DNA of 64,000 nt from Plotosus lineatus (lineage: Eukaryota; Chordata; Actinopteri; Siluriformes; Plotosidae): NCBI GenBank assembly GCA_024760905.1, contig CM045735.1:6344661-6408660 (forward strand), read 5' to 3'. The notes under the pieces are model-generated. The model saw only the letters and a program-made list of their open reading frames with translations, made no database searches and had not been told where the DNA came from. The position numbers and the translations under genes were made by a program. Positions 31,623 to 42,361 of the stretch are shown piece after piece. Position 1 is the stretch's first letter. Every line of letters starts with the position of its first letter.

Positions 31623-34600
31623 ATAGCTTTCGCAGATGAATTCCGAGTGCATGCCCTCAGATAAGATGTATGATCCCATAACAGTAGCTGAGGCATCCTG
31701 TTAAAGGTTGTATTGTGTCCACATTTATAATGTAAAACATGGCTTTCCTTAAGCTATTTGTAAAAGGGGAGGAGTGTGCATTCCAACACGAGGTGTCTCT
31801 AGGGCTTGTTCTAAGTTTAGCCTCCATCGAGGATCCTTTCCTTCTACAAGGACACATGATGCTTATTGACGTCGTACAGGACATGATGACACATTCCTGA
31901 TATGCTTGCTGAAAGCAGTAAATAATTACACAAAGCAGGGAGACATACTGTTATGTTTTGAGGTAGAGACAACACATGAGAAGCACTCTGTCCCCAGATG
32001 ACAGCTTTACGGATGGTCCAGGAGAACCAGGTACTGCAGGTTTTGGGTTTTTTCCAGGACTCAGGATTGTATTGTTTGCACAGGTGCAACAGAAGCAATA
32101 AGGGGCCGGAGTACACAGAACGCAAGGCACCAGAGCCCAGGCCGAAGATGCGGGGTTGTGAGAAGACCGAGACTGACCGAGACGTTCCTGGGAAGGCGCG
32201 GGACGAAGACCGAAATTGGCACAACCGTAGCAAATGTTTGGCTCCGTGCAGTAGTAAAGAACAGCAGCGCATGAAGCACCACAACAGCCGTTCACACTCG
32301 GTAAACACTCGTTATCTCTCACTCGGATTGATACAGTGAGTGTTTTCTCTCATGCCTCTTTATGCCTTGCATTTTAAAGGAAGGTCACCTTGGTGTATTA
32401 TAAATATAGAATTTGTTAAAAAAGAAAAACTAAGGGCAATTTCTGTCATTGGTTTGTTTTATTAGGGAAATTTAGTCTTGATGTAGGACTATATTTACTG
32501 CTTACAGTATGTGGGTCAGGGTCCAGGTTCCTAAAAGGCTGCTTTTGGGATCCTCAGTATAAATTAAGAGAAATAGATTGAAATGGTCCGCTGTCTGTTT
32601 TTTCATTACTCCAAGTCACTTGTCTGAAAATATTGTTGCCATGTCTTTGTTCTGTAACACACACTCTGTTGGCCCTGTGCCATTTTCTCGGGACTGAATT
32701 TGAAATTGCTGCCGCCGCCGCTGCTGTGGCCTGCATCCGAACGCACCTCTTCGCTGAATGAATGAATGAATGAAATGTTCGGGCCTGATTCTGACTGGTG
32801 TATGATGATGATGATGACGATGATCATGCGGGTGTCCATGAACGTCAAATCCACCCTCTCCGGTTCCAGAAATCCAGTCATCGCAAGAAAAGAAGCAGGA
32901 GTTTTGAAGATGATGAGGATGGTCACCTGATCTATCACAATGGACAAGTGCTAAGAGCAAGATGTACAGAACACGTATCTTTCTCTGTCTGTTCTGTGTT
33001 TAGTGTTTGGGAGATGGGTAGGGGGTAATTATTTTTTAATGTAGCCTATGTGGTACTATGCTGGGTCCTAAAACATTTTTTAAGAGTATAAACTGGAACA
33101 TAAGCGTTTTTGGGGTATAGCTTTATTTCATCTCTGATTTGCTCTTCATGAAATTGTTTGTTGAATAATTGTTTGTATATAGTCAGTATACTTCTCATTT
33201 AAAAATTATTTAATGTATACCCAGCATTTCTAGATACATGTATTCTTAAATTTTCTTCCCTCCCCCTTACCTTTGTCAGCTCTGCTGATTGCATCTATAT
33301 CCTTTGTTTTTGTTTGTTTTCTAGATGGGATTGTAAGCACTTTAGGTGAAGGTGCCTTTGGAAAAGTAGTGGAGTGTATCGACCACAGACTGTAAGCTCT
33401 CCCACTTCCACTAATGCTGATCCTTCCATTTGAGCAGAAAACAATATTTCTGTTTCCTACTTCTTTTATGGCTGTTCGGCAGAAAGGGTATCAGGGTGGC
33501 CCTGAAGATCATCAAAAACCAGGAGCGCTATCGTGAGGCAGCTCTAATCGAAGTGGAGGTCCTGAAACAGATGAACATGTTGGACTCTGAAAAACGGTTG
33601 TAAGTTGTTTTCCTGGATGTTATCTCAAAAAAAAAAAAAAAAAAAAAAACGCTAAACCAATAAACCGAAACAACAAAACGCCCTTTTTAGTGCGTGTGTA
33701 CGGATGATGGACTGGTTCGACCACCATGGTCACATCTGCATTGTGTTTGAGTTGCTGGGGCTGAGCACATATGACTTCCTGAAGGAGAACGACTACATGC
33801 CTTTTAGCGTCGACCAGATCAGACACATGGCAGAGCAGATCTTCAGAGCTGTACACTGTGAGTATAATCCTGGAGTTTAGTTCTTTATTTGAAATCCGTT
33901 TTCGGTTTAATATGTAATGGAGTGAATGCAAAACTGTTGAATTCTATCTACACTGACTGGAATTGAAGCAACACCACAGCTATTAGTGTTTTCCTCAAAT
34001 TCTTTAAGACTAAAATATGTTTTGTTGTATGTTATGGAATAAGTCTAGATTGAATGGATGAGGCACGGTGGTGTGTAGTAGTTAGGTGGCTGCCACACAG
34101 GAAGAAGGTCCTGGGCTCGGATTGGCATCTCTGTCGAGTTTGCGTGTTCCCTCGGTGCTGTTCTAGAATGGGTTTGATCCAGGTGCTCCCATTTTCTCCC
34201 ACAGTCTAGAGATACTGTATGCGCATTAGTCTAATTCGATCAATCTCGATCTGGGTGTCATGCCAGAATTCTGGTGTAGGCGGCAGCCATTGTTATGGTT
34301 GTATACGAAGGGCAAAAAAATCCACAGTGGAGGCCCAAAGTTCTTTCTGCAGTGTATTTTTTTTTTTTTTTTTTTTTTTTTTATTGAGACACCACCATCT
34401 CTTAGCGAGCCGGCCATTGACTCTGAGGAGTTCATCCGCCCATTGATAAGTCTTGTTTTTATTCCTACTGGGTTGCTAGCCACCCTCCTCACCAAATTTG
34501 GAACCTGGTGGTGGAGCCGGTTTAGTCGCCGACCACTCGGCCAAACAACAGGTTGTACTGGCTTACATGTTACCTGTAGCAGGATAAAAACCGGACCTGA

Positions 34601-36896
34601 CACAATTAGTCTAATTAGCTGTTCCAAATTGCCCATAAGTGTGTGGATGAATGTCTGTGTATGTTTTGGCCCTGGGATGGTCAGTGTGAACCTGCCTTCA
34701 CCCACTGTTGTTTTAAGGTAGGCTTCAGCCTCCCTGCAACCATAGTAGGATTAAGTAATTTGGCAAATGAGTGAGAGTGAGTGAATGGAAGAGTCGACTG
34801 GCTAATGCTAGCATGCTAACTCTAAGTAATCAGGTTATAAGGGAGTCTTACCATTAGCTGCACTTCTGGTTGTGGCAGACTGGTTGCAGTGCTCTCTTCT
34901 CTGGCTTCAGATTACTTTTGATAACTGGAGACATCTTCCTTGCAGTAGGCTGATTGGGGAGGGGGCATCCAGATGTCGCAAATAATGAAAATAAATTTTT
35001 ACATTGAGACACTTTCATTCCAATTGTTGCTGTTGCTTTACATGGAACAAGTCTGGAATGAATGGAATCAGTGTTCGCTTGTAGCCTGGCATGAGTCATG
35101 ATACCTTCTATTTATTATTTTTTTTAAGTTTCTGTCCTGATCTAGCTACTTGTGGTATATGGAGTAATACCCTAGCAGTAAAGTGTCCAATTGGAGAGTG
35201 TCATTGCTCATATTCAGTGCTTATGGATAGAATATCATTACAGTATTTATTTCTCTCTCTTATCTCTCTCTCTTTTTTTTTTTTTTTTTTTTTTTTTTCA
35301 GTCCTTCATCAGAATAAGCTAACACACACTGACTTGAAACCTGAAAACATCCTGTTTGTAGATTCAGACTGTGACATCGGATACAATGCCAAGTTGGTGA
35401 GTAAGGATGATGCTCATCTGGTAAATTTTAGGAATTTGAAGAAAAGGCCTGAAGTGGTTCTTTTTACAGAAACGAGATGAACGGACTCCGAAGAACCTCG
35501 ACGTAAAGGTTGTGGATTTTGGCAGCGCTACGTATGACCACGAACACCATACTTCAGTGGTGTCCACACGTCACTACAGAGCACCTGAGGTAGTCTTAGG
35601 TAACTCGTAGCCTCCTTCTGCTCCCCTGCTGAGAATTTGTTTTAGGGATGAGCGTCTTCTCAAACATCGAAGCCTTACTGTTTTTCTTTTTTTCTCTTAT
35701 TTGTCAGAACTGGGCTGGAACCAGGCGTGTGACGTTTGGAGTCTGGGCTGCATTCTGATCGAGTATTATCTGGGATTAACACTGTTTCAGGTAAGATACG
35801 CGACCGTAGTTTCTCCTGAACACGACCACCGCAGCAAACAACACGTTCAGTGATGCTGTTTTCGTTACAGACTCATGACAGCATGGAGCATCTAGCCATG
35901 ATGGAAAGGGTTTTAGGGCCGATACCGGCACACATGCTCGAGCAAACAAGGTAGAGTGAAGAAAAGCAAATTAAACATTTACATAATTGTGTTTAGCCGT
36001 GTAGAGGCTAATATACGTCAGTCAGTCATTACATTATAGTCCGTGGAATGAGGTGGTATCAATCTTCATTCATTTTCTGAACAGCTCGATCCTGATTATG
36101 GTTGCGGGGAAGCTGGCTCCCATCTCAGCCGACTCTGGGTGAGGGCGGGGTACACCCTGGACTGGGAGAAACTCACACAAACATTCACACTGACACTTAA
36201 GGGAAATTTGGAACAGCCTGTTAACCAACTGAGCATATTTCTGTACTGTGTGAGGAAACCCATGCAAGCACGGGGAGAACATGCAAACGCCATATAGAAA
36301 CGCCCGAGCTAGGAATCAAACCCTGGACCTTCTTGCTGTGAGGTAGACGTGTAAACTACTGCGCCATCGTGCCGACCATCCACGTCATCTGATTCAAACA
36401 AAATATGTAAAGACCTGCTGTAGCCTAATGATTAGACGAGCAGACATGAGACCGATAGGTTGCTGGTTTGATTCCCGATGACTATCTGGGTAGGTAAAGT
36501 GCAGTAAGTGTGTCATTTGGCTACATGTTGATCTCTGTGGGTTGGTTCTAGGAAGCAGCGTTATGTTCACCATGGTAAACTGGACTGGGATGAGTGCAGC
36601 TCATCAGGGAGATACGTGAGGAAGCACTGCAAGCCCCTCAAGGTAACACTGTCTTAAAATTCTGAAACTTTCAGTGTAAGATGGTTTCAGGGTTGCTTTC
36701 TGTGGTTAGTGAACCGATCGATTGATTGACCCGACCACCCTTTCAGCGCTACATGTACTCCAAGAGCGCAGAACATAAGCAGCTGTTCGACCTGCTCCAG
36801 AAGATGATGGAATACGATGTGTCAAAGCGTATCACCTTGGAGGAGGCCATCAAACACCCATTTTTCATGCCGCTTAGGAAAGAGAGTGAAAAGTGA
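28340..36896 (+). CDS. clk4: CDC-like (LAMMER) dual-specificity kinase, CLK1/CLK4 type
   Basis: CLK kinases phosphorylate SR splicing factors in the nucleus. Coding exons: 28340-28512, 32084-32300, 32870-32963, 33325-33391, 33483-33599, 33691-33857, 35302-35396, 35470-35599, 35708-35790, 35871-35950, 36552-36642, 36747-36896. All introns are GT-AG and every split codon closes, giving 1464 nt, i.e. 487 residues. Visible landmarks are an RS-type basic N-terminus (1-150), glycine loop [11 protein letters not shown] (168-178), ATP lysine in VALK (192), catalytic HTDLKPEN (D289), DFG (326-328), and the LAMMER signature EHLAMMER (387-394). Human CLK1 has K191, D288 and D325, one residue offset. The N-terminus [11 protein letters not shown] matches the MRHSKRTxCPD start of CLK1/CLK4, not CLK2/CLK3. 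A CLK4-COL23A1 neighbourhood on human 5q35.3 supports clk4; clk1 cannot be excluded. No disruption was seen. Confidence 0.93.
28562..29565. other. clk4 intron 1, left part
   Basis: AT-rich unique sequence with no recognised element before the RTE target site. Confidence 0.5.
29581..31266 (+). mobile_element. RTE-type LINE, 5'-truncated, in clk4 intron 1
   Basis: The 1686-bp insertion has a perfect 15-bp duplication ATTTCGGTTGCTCTG (29566-29580 and 31267-31281). It lies in the same orientation as clk4. The endonuclease domain and 5' region are lost. The 3' end after the stop is only about 28 bp and ends AAAGAAGATG, the short non-poly(A) tail style of RTE elements. It is the longest autonomous-type relative of the RTE-like tails on SINE-B. 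Confidence 0.93.
29583..31238 (+). pseudogene. RTE reverse transcriptase, one nonsense codon
   Basis: A single frame of 552 codons spans the RT and C-terminal regions, broken only by a TGA at 30258-30260. In order it shows [14 protein letters not shown] (RT entry), [34 protein letters not shown] (motif A), [20 protein letters not shown] (motif B), [11 protein letters not shown] (motif C, catalytic FADD), FKYLGSTI, and a C-terminus with [13 protein letters not shown] and [12 protein letters not shown]. The protein normally copies element RNA at the target site. RTE clade is inferred from architecture and tail; no search was run. Truncation makes the copy inactive. Confidence 0.9.
31597..31622. 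repeat. (GA)n repeat
   Basis: Short GA run in clk4 intron 1. Confidence 0.9.
32084..32300 (+). CDS. clk4: clk4 second coding exon
   Basis: The acceptor TTTGCACAG ends at 32083 and the donor TCG/GTAAAC follows 32300. Encodes residues 58-130, rich in Arg, Lys, Ser and Glu ([25 protein letters not shown]), the regulatory RS-like region. Confidence 0.88.
32870..32963 (+). CDS. clk4: clk4 third coding exon (equivalent of the autoregulated CLK exon 4)
   Basis: Acceptor CCGGTTCCAG, donor AGAT/GTACAG. Its 94 nt encode [20 protein letters not shown] and [11 protein letters not shown], the last segment before the kinase domain. It is not a multiple of three, so skipping shifts the frame before the ATP loop. 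In mammals the matching exon (exon 4) is skipped to give a catalytically dead truncated CLK. Confidence 0.9.
33325..33391 (+). CDS. clk4: clk4 exon: glycine-rich loop
   Basis: Acceptor TTTTCTAG, donor CT/GTAAGC. Encodes [20 protein letters not shown]; Tyr162 and Leu184 are split codons. Confidence 0.95.
33483..33599 (+). CDS. clk4: clk4 exon: VALK lysine and helix C
   Basis: Acceptor TTCGGCAG, donor GTT/GTAAGT. Encodes [12 protein letters not shown] and [14 protein letters not shown]; it carries the ATP-binding lysine (192) and the helix C glutamate. Confidence 0.95.
33691..33857 (+). CDS. clk4: clk4 exon: hinge and N-lobe end
   Basis: Acceptor CCTTTTTAG, donor CACT/GTGAGT. Encodes [37 protein letters not shown] and the helix to RAVH. 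The STYDF form favours CLK1/4 over CLK2/3. Confidence 0.96.
34056..34770 (+). mobile_element. V-SINE-like element in clk4 intron, interrupted
   Basis: Begins GAGGCACGGTGGTGTGTAGT, is cut at TAGTCTAATT (34236) and resumes at TAGTCTAATTAGCTGTTCCA (34607), running to GGATTAAGTAATTTGGCAAA. Confidence 0.8.
34237..34604. mobile_element. Unclassified 368-bp insertion with target-site duplication
   Basis: Flanked by a perfect 12-bp duplication ATTAGTCTAATT (34225-34236 and 34605-34616), so it is a genuine insertion into the V-SINE. It contains a central poly-T of about 30 bp and sequence that matches no other repeat in the window. There are no inverted ends and no open frame of note. The duplication length suggests LINE-mediated retrotransposition, possibly of two joined pieces. 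Confidence 0.7.
35302..35396 (+). CDS. clk4: clk4 exon: catalytic loop
   Basis: Long poly-T tract, then the CAG acceptor at 35301; donor TTG/GTGAGT. Encodes [20 protein letters not shown], containing the catalytic Asp289. Confidence 0.96.
35470..35599 (+). CDS. clk4: clk4 exon: DFG and activation segment
   Basis: Acceptor TTTTTACAG, donor TTAG/GTAACT. Encodes [40 protein letters not shown] and VVL. Confidence 0.96.
35708..35790 (+). CDS. clk4: clk4 exon: helix F region
   Basis: Acceptor TTTGTCAG, donor CAG/GTAAGA. Encodes [20 protein letters not shown] and LGLTLFQ. Confidence 0.96.
35871..35950 (+). CDS. clk4: clk4 exon: LAMMER motif
   Basis: Acceptor TCGTTACAG, donor AAG/GTAGAG. Encodes [20 protein letters not shown] then HMLEQT. 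The LAMMER-type signature is intact. Confidence 0.97.
36066..36378 (-). mobile_element. V-SINE-like element in clk4 intron
   Basis: From TTCATTTTCTGAACAGCTCG to TGCGCCATCGTGCCGAC on the minus strand, nearly full length. Confidence 0.78.
36410..36500 (+). mobile_element. tRNA-like SINE head, unassigned
   Basis: TGTAGCCTAATGATTAGACG and GGTTGCTGGTTTGATTCCCG resemble A- and B-box regions. No body was recognised. Confidence 0.45.
36552..36642 (+). CDS. clk4: clk4 exon: CLK-specific insert
   Basis: Acceptor GGTTCTAG, donor AAG/GTAACA. Encodes [20 protein letters not shown] then [10 protein letters not shown]. Confidence 0.95.
36747..36896 (+). CDS. clk4: clk4 terminal coding exon
   Basis: Acceptor CCCTTTCAG; encodes [20 protein letters not shown], the [13 protein letters not shown] helix and a short tail ending ESEK before TGA at 36894-36896. 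The short tail after HPFF is as in CLK1/4. Confidence 0.96.
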   Translation, partial: RYMYSKSAEHKQLFDLLQKMMEYDVSKRITLEEAIKHPFFMPLRKESEK

Positions 36897-36997
36897 ACCT
36901 GTGACCGTCTGATTCATCCCTTTAGACCTCCTACGGAGACTCCTGCTGACTGTATCAGTCTGCTTTACTGGAGCAATAATTCAAAGCTTTAAGAGTA

Positions 36998-37008
36998 AAT
37001 AAAATAAA
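36998..37008 (+). terminator. Polyadenylation signals for clk4
   Basis: Overlapping AATAAA hexamers at 36998-37003 and 37003-37008, about 100 bp after the stop codon. Confidence 0.75.
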
Positions 37009-37257
37009 TGCAGCTACAAACTGTACGTCGGTGCTTTTGTGTTTTGCTGTGTATTGATTCTGATAAGATTATACGGATAGAACAAGTACTGTATGTTTCT
37101 GTATCTCTCCTTCAGGGTTACCTGCTGGAATAATGTTCATATTTATTTTGTGATTTCATGTGTAAAATGTATTGCGTTTTATTTTCGTGTTAATTACATT
37201 TTTTATAGACTATTTTTCAGATAATCAGAAAGTACGATGGTTGGGTCCCCCCATTTT

Positions 37258-37443
37258 CTCACTAATTTAGTCGTATTTATTTCCAACCCATCAGGTTCTG
37301 CCTTCCCTAAAACACGACCACCACCATCCAGGGCAGTGCCAAAGCATGCACACAACCCCTTCATGACATGCCATGCTCGCCACCTGCCTCTTTTCAAGCT
37401 GTGGTGCCATGTGTATTTGGGGGTAGTCTAACACACTCGAAGG
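37258..37443 (-). mobile_element. SINE-C, 5'-truncated copy
   Basis: Inverted relative to 325-730: CTAATTTAGTCGTATTTATT to GGGGGTAGTCTAACACACTC. Confidence 0.65.
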
Positions 37444-37535
37444 GTGTCAGCTAGGATAGACTCCAGCCTCACCATGACCCACACCTGCCCAATTGTAAAT
37501 GGGTGTAGTGCCAAAAATATTTCTAAATATATATA

Positions 37536-37740
37536 TACACCAGGCATTCATAACATTAACACCATGATCAGTTGGTATCTGGTTACATTGGCAACTGTCA
37601 AGGGACAGGAGATGCTGTATCAGCTATCAAGTCAACATACAGTTCCCAAAATTGATGGGTTATGAGCAGGAAAAATGAGCCACTGTGAGGATCTGAAAGG
37701 CTTAAACAAATTTAACAGCTTGATTACCAGTTCAGAGCTG
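37536..37740 (+). mobile_element. Tc1-like transposon relic, 5' end
   Basis: TATACACCAGGCATTCATAA and GGTTATGAGCAGGAAAAATG resemble, from memory, the left end of a widespread fish Tc1 element. No transposase frame remains. Confidence 0.5.
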
Positions 37741-37754
37741 TGATGGTCTGTAAC

Positions 37755-37757
<3 letters not shown>

Positions 37758-37795
<38 letters not shown>
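37758..37795. repeat. Poly-T tract, about 36 bp
   Basis: Homopolymer in otherwise unremarkable AT-rich sequence (37740-38550). Confidence 0.95.
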
Positions 37796-37796
<1 letters not shown>

Positions 37797-38560
37797 CTCA
37801 ACTCCATCATTCGTTTCTAAATTTCTCTCAGACAGACTTTCAAAAGATTATCACAACTTTCTCATCATCTCTTACTGTATTTAAATCAATTTAGAACCAT
37901 GTTTATTCTGACCAGTAGATTTTGTATTGCATTACACGCTGGTTATAGAGAGTAAGTAGGAACGGGGTGGGGTTCCAGTCTGAAAGACGTCCTGTAGATG
38001 TCGCCATAGTCCCACAACAGCGCTTCAATGCGGCAGAATCAATCTTGGTTTAACATCTTCTGTGCTCAGTATTGTGCAATGATTTCATATATAATAACTC
38101 TTAAATAATATTTAAAGAGAAGTTGATTCATTTTGGAAAAGGCTTTAATTGTTTATATCTTGTCACAGTACTCCTTGTCACAGTAAATCAGATCCGAATG
38201 CTTGCTCATTTTATCTGCTTCCAACACATCTACACATGCCTCAGTAGATACTCCCACTCTCTGGCAGGTGTCACTGTAACAGATCATTTATATTATTCCC
38301 CTCATCTGAGGGAACGTTGTGATGGCTGAAAGACTCGTAACATTGCAAGGTTTTGTGGGGTGTTCCTTGTATACAGTGGTAAACATCTGTCAAAAGTGTT
38401 CCAACAAAGGACAAGCATTGTACTCGCAAGAGTGTCATGGAAGTCTAAGATTTACCAATTTACCAAAAAATATACTGTGTGTGTGTGTATATATATGTAT
38501 ATCTGTGTATATATGTATTATATATATTATACACACACAAACACATATATATGTGTGTGT

Positions 38561-38695
38561 TTCTTCTCTATTTCCTTTCGGCTGTTCCCTTCAGGGGTCG
38601 CCACAGCAAATGATCTGCCTCCATCTCTCCCTATCCTCTGCATCTTCTACTCTTATTCCAACGACCTTCATGTCCACCTTCACCACATCCATAAA
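38561..38695 (-). mobile_element. RTE LINE, short 3' fragment
   Basis: CTTTCGGCTGTTCCCTTCAG then CAAATGATCTGCCTCCATCT, the inverted last codons and terminus of the RTE at 31.2 kb, truncated after about 135 bp. The insertion is bounded by ATGTGTGTGT on both sides. Confidence 0.85.
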
Positions 38696-38696
38696 A

Positions 38697-38758
<62 letters not shown>

Positions 38759-38759
38759 A

Positions 38760-38790
<31 letters not shown>

Positions 38791-38806
38791 GTCTGTCTGT
38801 CTGTCT
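38696..38806. repeat. (TG)n(TA)n(TG)n(TA)n(GTCT)n compound microsatellite
   Basis: Alternating dinucleotide blocks ending in five GTCT units. Confidence 0.95.
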
Positions 38807-39144
38807 GTCTTCCTTTCGGCTTTTTCCCTTTTACTCGGGAGTCGCCACAGCGAATCATTTGATTCGCACGTTTGATTTGGCAGAGGTTTTTACGTCGGAT
38901 GCCCTTCCTGTCACAACCCTTTTAGCAAGGGACAGAAACACGCTGACGACTTTGCAGCTCCTCTTTACGAAAGTCAGCAATGGTTCTTTTACATGAACCT
39001 CTCACCATAGACAGTGACAGACATGGCCCGCCTTTGATAACCCAGTTAGCTGCACTAGGGGGGACAGTGACAACCTTGTGGAGAGTGGGACTCGAACCCC
39101 CAACCTTTAGATCAGCGATCCTGCGCCCTAGACCACCACTGCCC
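38807..39144 (-). mobile_element. SINE-B, full length
   Basis: Tail CTTCCTTTCGGCTTTTTCCC, linker, body and head down to CCACCACTGCCCC. It lies between microsatellites, so no duplication can be read. Confidence 0.9.
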
Positions 39145-39345
<201 letters not shown>

Positions 39346-39454
39346 CGTGTGTGTATATGTATGTATAGGGCAAAATGCATTGCACATAACTGCATATGGG
39401 ATTTAGTTGCCATAGGCTAGTCAGGTAGTTTTAAAGCTTTTCAACTTCACAAAG

Positions 39455-39590
39455 TGAAATAATGCTGAAAGCAAATCATGGTGGGAGAAATGTGATGGTC
39501 TGGGAGTGCTTTGTACACGGTGAAAGGATCTCCAAGAAGGCTATTACTCGATCCAACACCATGCCATACTCGATAGTCAGCACTGGAATA
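39455..39590 (+). pseudogene. Tc1-like transposase relic
   Basis: A short plus-strand frame has HGGRNVMVWECFVHGERIS, recalling the HGGGSVMVWGCF block preceding the catalytic region of Tc1 transposases. Flanks are not alignable by eye. Confidence 0.5.
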
Positions 39591-39659
39591 GAAATTTCAA
39601 TAAACCCACCACACCCCACCCCACCCCAAAAAAAATTAAAGAGGCCCTACAATACACCG

Positions 39660-40804
39660 TTCATGGTTTTCGTGGTTTAAAAAAAGTTGTTTTCTCACAC
39701 TTTGAATGAGTTTTAAAAGTTGTGATTGAGTCCACATGATTGTTAGAATTTAAACATGTCTAAATAAATCATACCATTCTCATTTTGGTTGGTGTTTCTT
39801 ATGGTCCCATGTAGTGCTACAGTTTACACTAAACCACTTGAGTGACCTTCACTGTGACCTCGGTGAATGATTGTTCTGTACAGCTCTAGTATATAAAGGT
39901 AGGTCCAGGTTTTTTCCAGTTCTTCTAAACAGCAACCTATTGCACTCTGATCGTGATCAGTAGCATCCTCAGAATTTTCCCAGGGAAACACTGATGTTGA
40001 TGTAATCACGGCTTTGTAGAATGTATCTACAGCAACCAGACAATTTGCCATGAAAATAATTCTTTCAGGCCACATTTTATATGATGCCATCGATTAAAAT
40101 AGGTTAGTTTTAATTATGATTCAGATGGCATCCATGATAGTTGGAAGTTCTAAACTTTTGAGCAAGCATGCCAGTTCCCAAGATGGCGGAAGCATGAAGT
40201 GAGTTGTAACTTAAGTTAAAAAGGAAAAAGTAGTGTATTGCACTTACTTGGCAAATTTTGTTTATCCTAAAGCAACCCTCCATTGCACAACAATGCAGCC
40301 CAAGAACAACCATTCGAGGTGTTTGTGAATTGATGTGATTGATGCACTGTGATTGGTTGGTGCCAACATCATACAACTGCAGACTCTTCAATGAATCCTT
40401 GAGTACTACTGATCTTAACAGTATATGATCTCCTGTCTGGCCTGGGAATGCCTCGGGATCTCCTAGAAGAGGCTGGAGAGTGTTGCAAGGGAGAGCGATG
40501 CCTGGATTTCCACTATAAGACCTGCTGCCTACATGACCCGAATTCAGATCAACAGAAGATTATGGATGGACGGATGGATGGATATTACTAATCAGAGTAT
40601 AAGAAAGACATGCACCTGTTCTCTTCTCTGTTTCCTCCCAGTTAATTAAATAAACTTCCTCTCTCTGTCCAAGCAAAGCTGTCTATAAACTACTAAGCAG
40701 CTACTGCTTTGACAAGTACTGACAAAAATTTCTAAAAAAAAAAAATAATTCTTATTAATGTCTAACTAGGATTTTAAACTGAACCAGTTGTGCTGCTGGA
40801 TTTA
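39660..40804. other. No recognised feature
   Basis: AT-rich unique sequence. GGATGGACGGATGGATGGAT near 40564 may be an old SINE tail. No gene was seen. Confidence 0.4.
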
Positions 40805-41457
40805 TTCACTCATCACTCACTCACTTTGCCTAACAACTTAGTTCTTCTGGGGTCTTTGGGAGGCTGGAGCCTATCTCTGTCGTCACTGGGTAAGGGTGGG
40901 GTACTCCATGGACAGCTTGCCAATCCATCATTGCACCAACACACACATACAGCCATTCATACTCTCACGTTTGGAACAGACAATTAGAATAATGTGCTCG
41001 CCATTGGACTGTGAAAAGAAACCAGTGTCTGTCTTCCTTTCGGCTTTTTCCCTTTTACTCGGGAGTCGCCACAGCGAATCATCTGATTCGCACGTTTGAT
41101 TTGGCAGAGGTTTTTACGTCAGATGCCCTTCCTGTCACAACCCTTTTTTAGCAAGGGACAGAAACACGCTGACGACTTTGCAGCTACTCTTTACGAAAGT
41201 CAGCAATGGTTCTTTTACATGAACCTCTCACCATAGACAGTGAGATACATGGCTGGCCTTTGATAACCCAGTTAGCAGCACTGGGGGGGACAGGACAACC
41301 TGGTGAGAGTGGGGCTTGAACCCCCAACCTTAGGATCAGTGATCCAGCACCTTACCACCAGGCCACCACTGCCCAGGTGAAAAGAAACCAGTGTAGCCAG
41401 AGAAAACCCAAGCCTGGGACTCAAACTCATGACCTTCTCGCAATCAGGCAGACGCTA
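40805..41457 (-). mobile_element. V-SINE-like element split by SINE-B
   Basis: CACTCACTTTGCCTAACAAC ... GTGAAAAGAAACCAGTGT, then after the insertion TAGCCAGAGAAAACCCAAGC to ACCTTCTCGCAATCAGGCAG. Confidence 0.78.
41029..41376 (-). mobile_element. SINE-B, full length
   Basis: All modules are intact, with a perfect 18-bp duplication GTGAAAAGAAACCAGTGT (41011-41028 and 41377-41394). At 348 bp it is the cleanest SINE-B reference in the window. Confidence 0.96.
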
Positions 41458-41957
41458 TCATTTTGCTGTTCTTACTGTAAAGCTCCAGATTGGAAAAGGG
41501 GGGGGGGATGCATTTTTATATGCAGTACTTGTATTTGTTGTTGTTAGGTATTTCCAAATTCTTCCTGGAACGTTGGTCTTAAATGTGACCCCCACATCTT
41601 TCCTCTACTCCGGCCCTCTGGCTTGGCTGCCTTGTTATGAAAGGAGCATGATCATGTGACCATATGACTCAGTCTTTCTTGTTTGTTTTATTGCTCTCCT
41701 GATGCAAAAGGATTATTTGTTTTTGCCTATTATTACTCCCCCCCCCCATTCCTTATCTAATCTGAGTCAGGCTAGACACCACAGACCTCAAAACAAACCC
41801 AACGATTACACATTACACAGCACCACACAGTATATTTAAGAATTAAAATTTATATAAAATGAGACAAATATGCTACTCTCTTGTGTAAATGGTGTTTTGC
41901 TTAACATGTGGTGTAGCAGTTGGATCATTTCCATAAAGTAAATCTGAGTTTGGCCTG

Positions 41958-42356
41958 ATTATTGGCGCAGACCTCCCTTTGGTTTCAAAACAGCCTCAGT
42001 TCTTCATTGCGTGGATTCCACAGGTTGTTGGATACATTCCACTGAGATTTTGGTCCATGGTGGGATGCTTGCATCAGACCATTCCTGCAGATTGTTGGTA
42101 TGCTTTATGTATACAACATTGTCTTTTTCATGAAACCACGCTGAGGTGACCTTCACATTCTTCATTATTCTGCTTAGAAGTAGTCATTAGAAGATGGGTA
42201 AGTTGTGGTGAGGAAAGGTTGTACGCATTCAAGCGAAACAAAGAAATTATTCCCCACAGCATCAAAGAACCACAACCAGCCTGAACTGTTAATACACGGC
42301 AGGATGGATTCCTGTTGTCAGTGGCAAATTATGACCCTATCGTATATCAGACCATA
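41958..42356 (-). mobile_element. Tc1-family transposon relic
   Basis: CTCAGTTCTTCATTGCGTGG and GGTTGTTGGATACATTCCAC match, from memory, an abundant fish Tc1-type element read against its transposase. Frameshifts prevent a readable protein. Pieces of the same element lie at 19310, 43946, 57300 and 59535. Confidence 0.6.
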
Positions 42357-42361
42357 GTTTT

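Noticed and set aside
33620..33931. Minus-strand frame of 103 codons
   Set aside because: Overlaps a clk4 coding exon in antisense and a poly-A run; no similarity.
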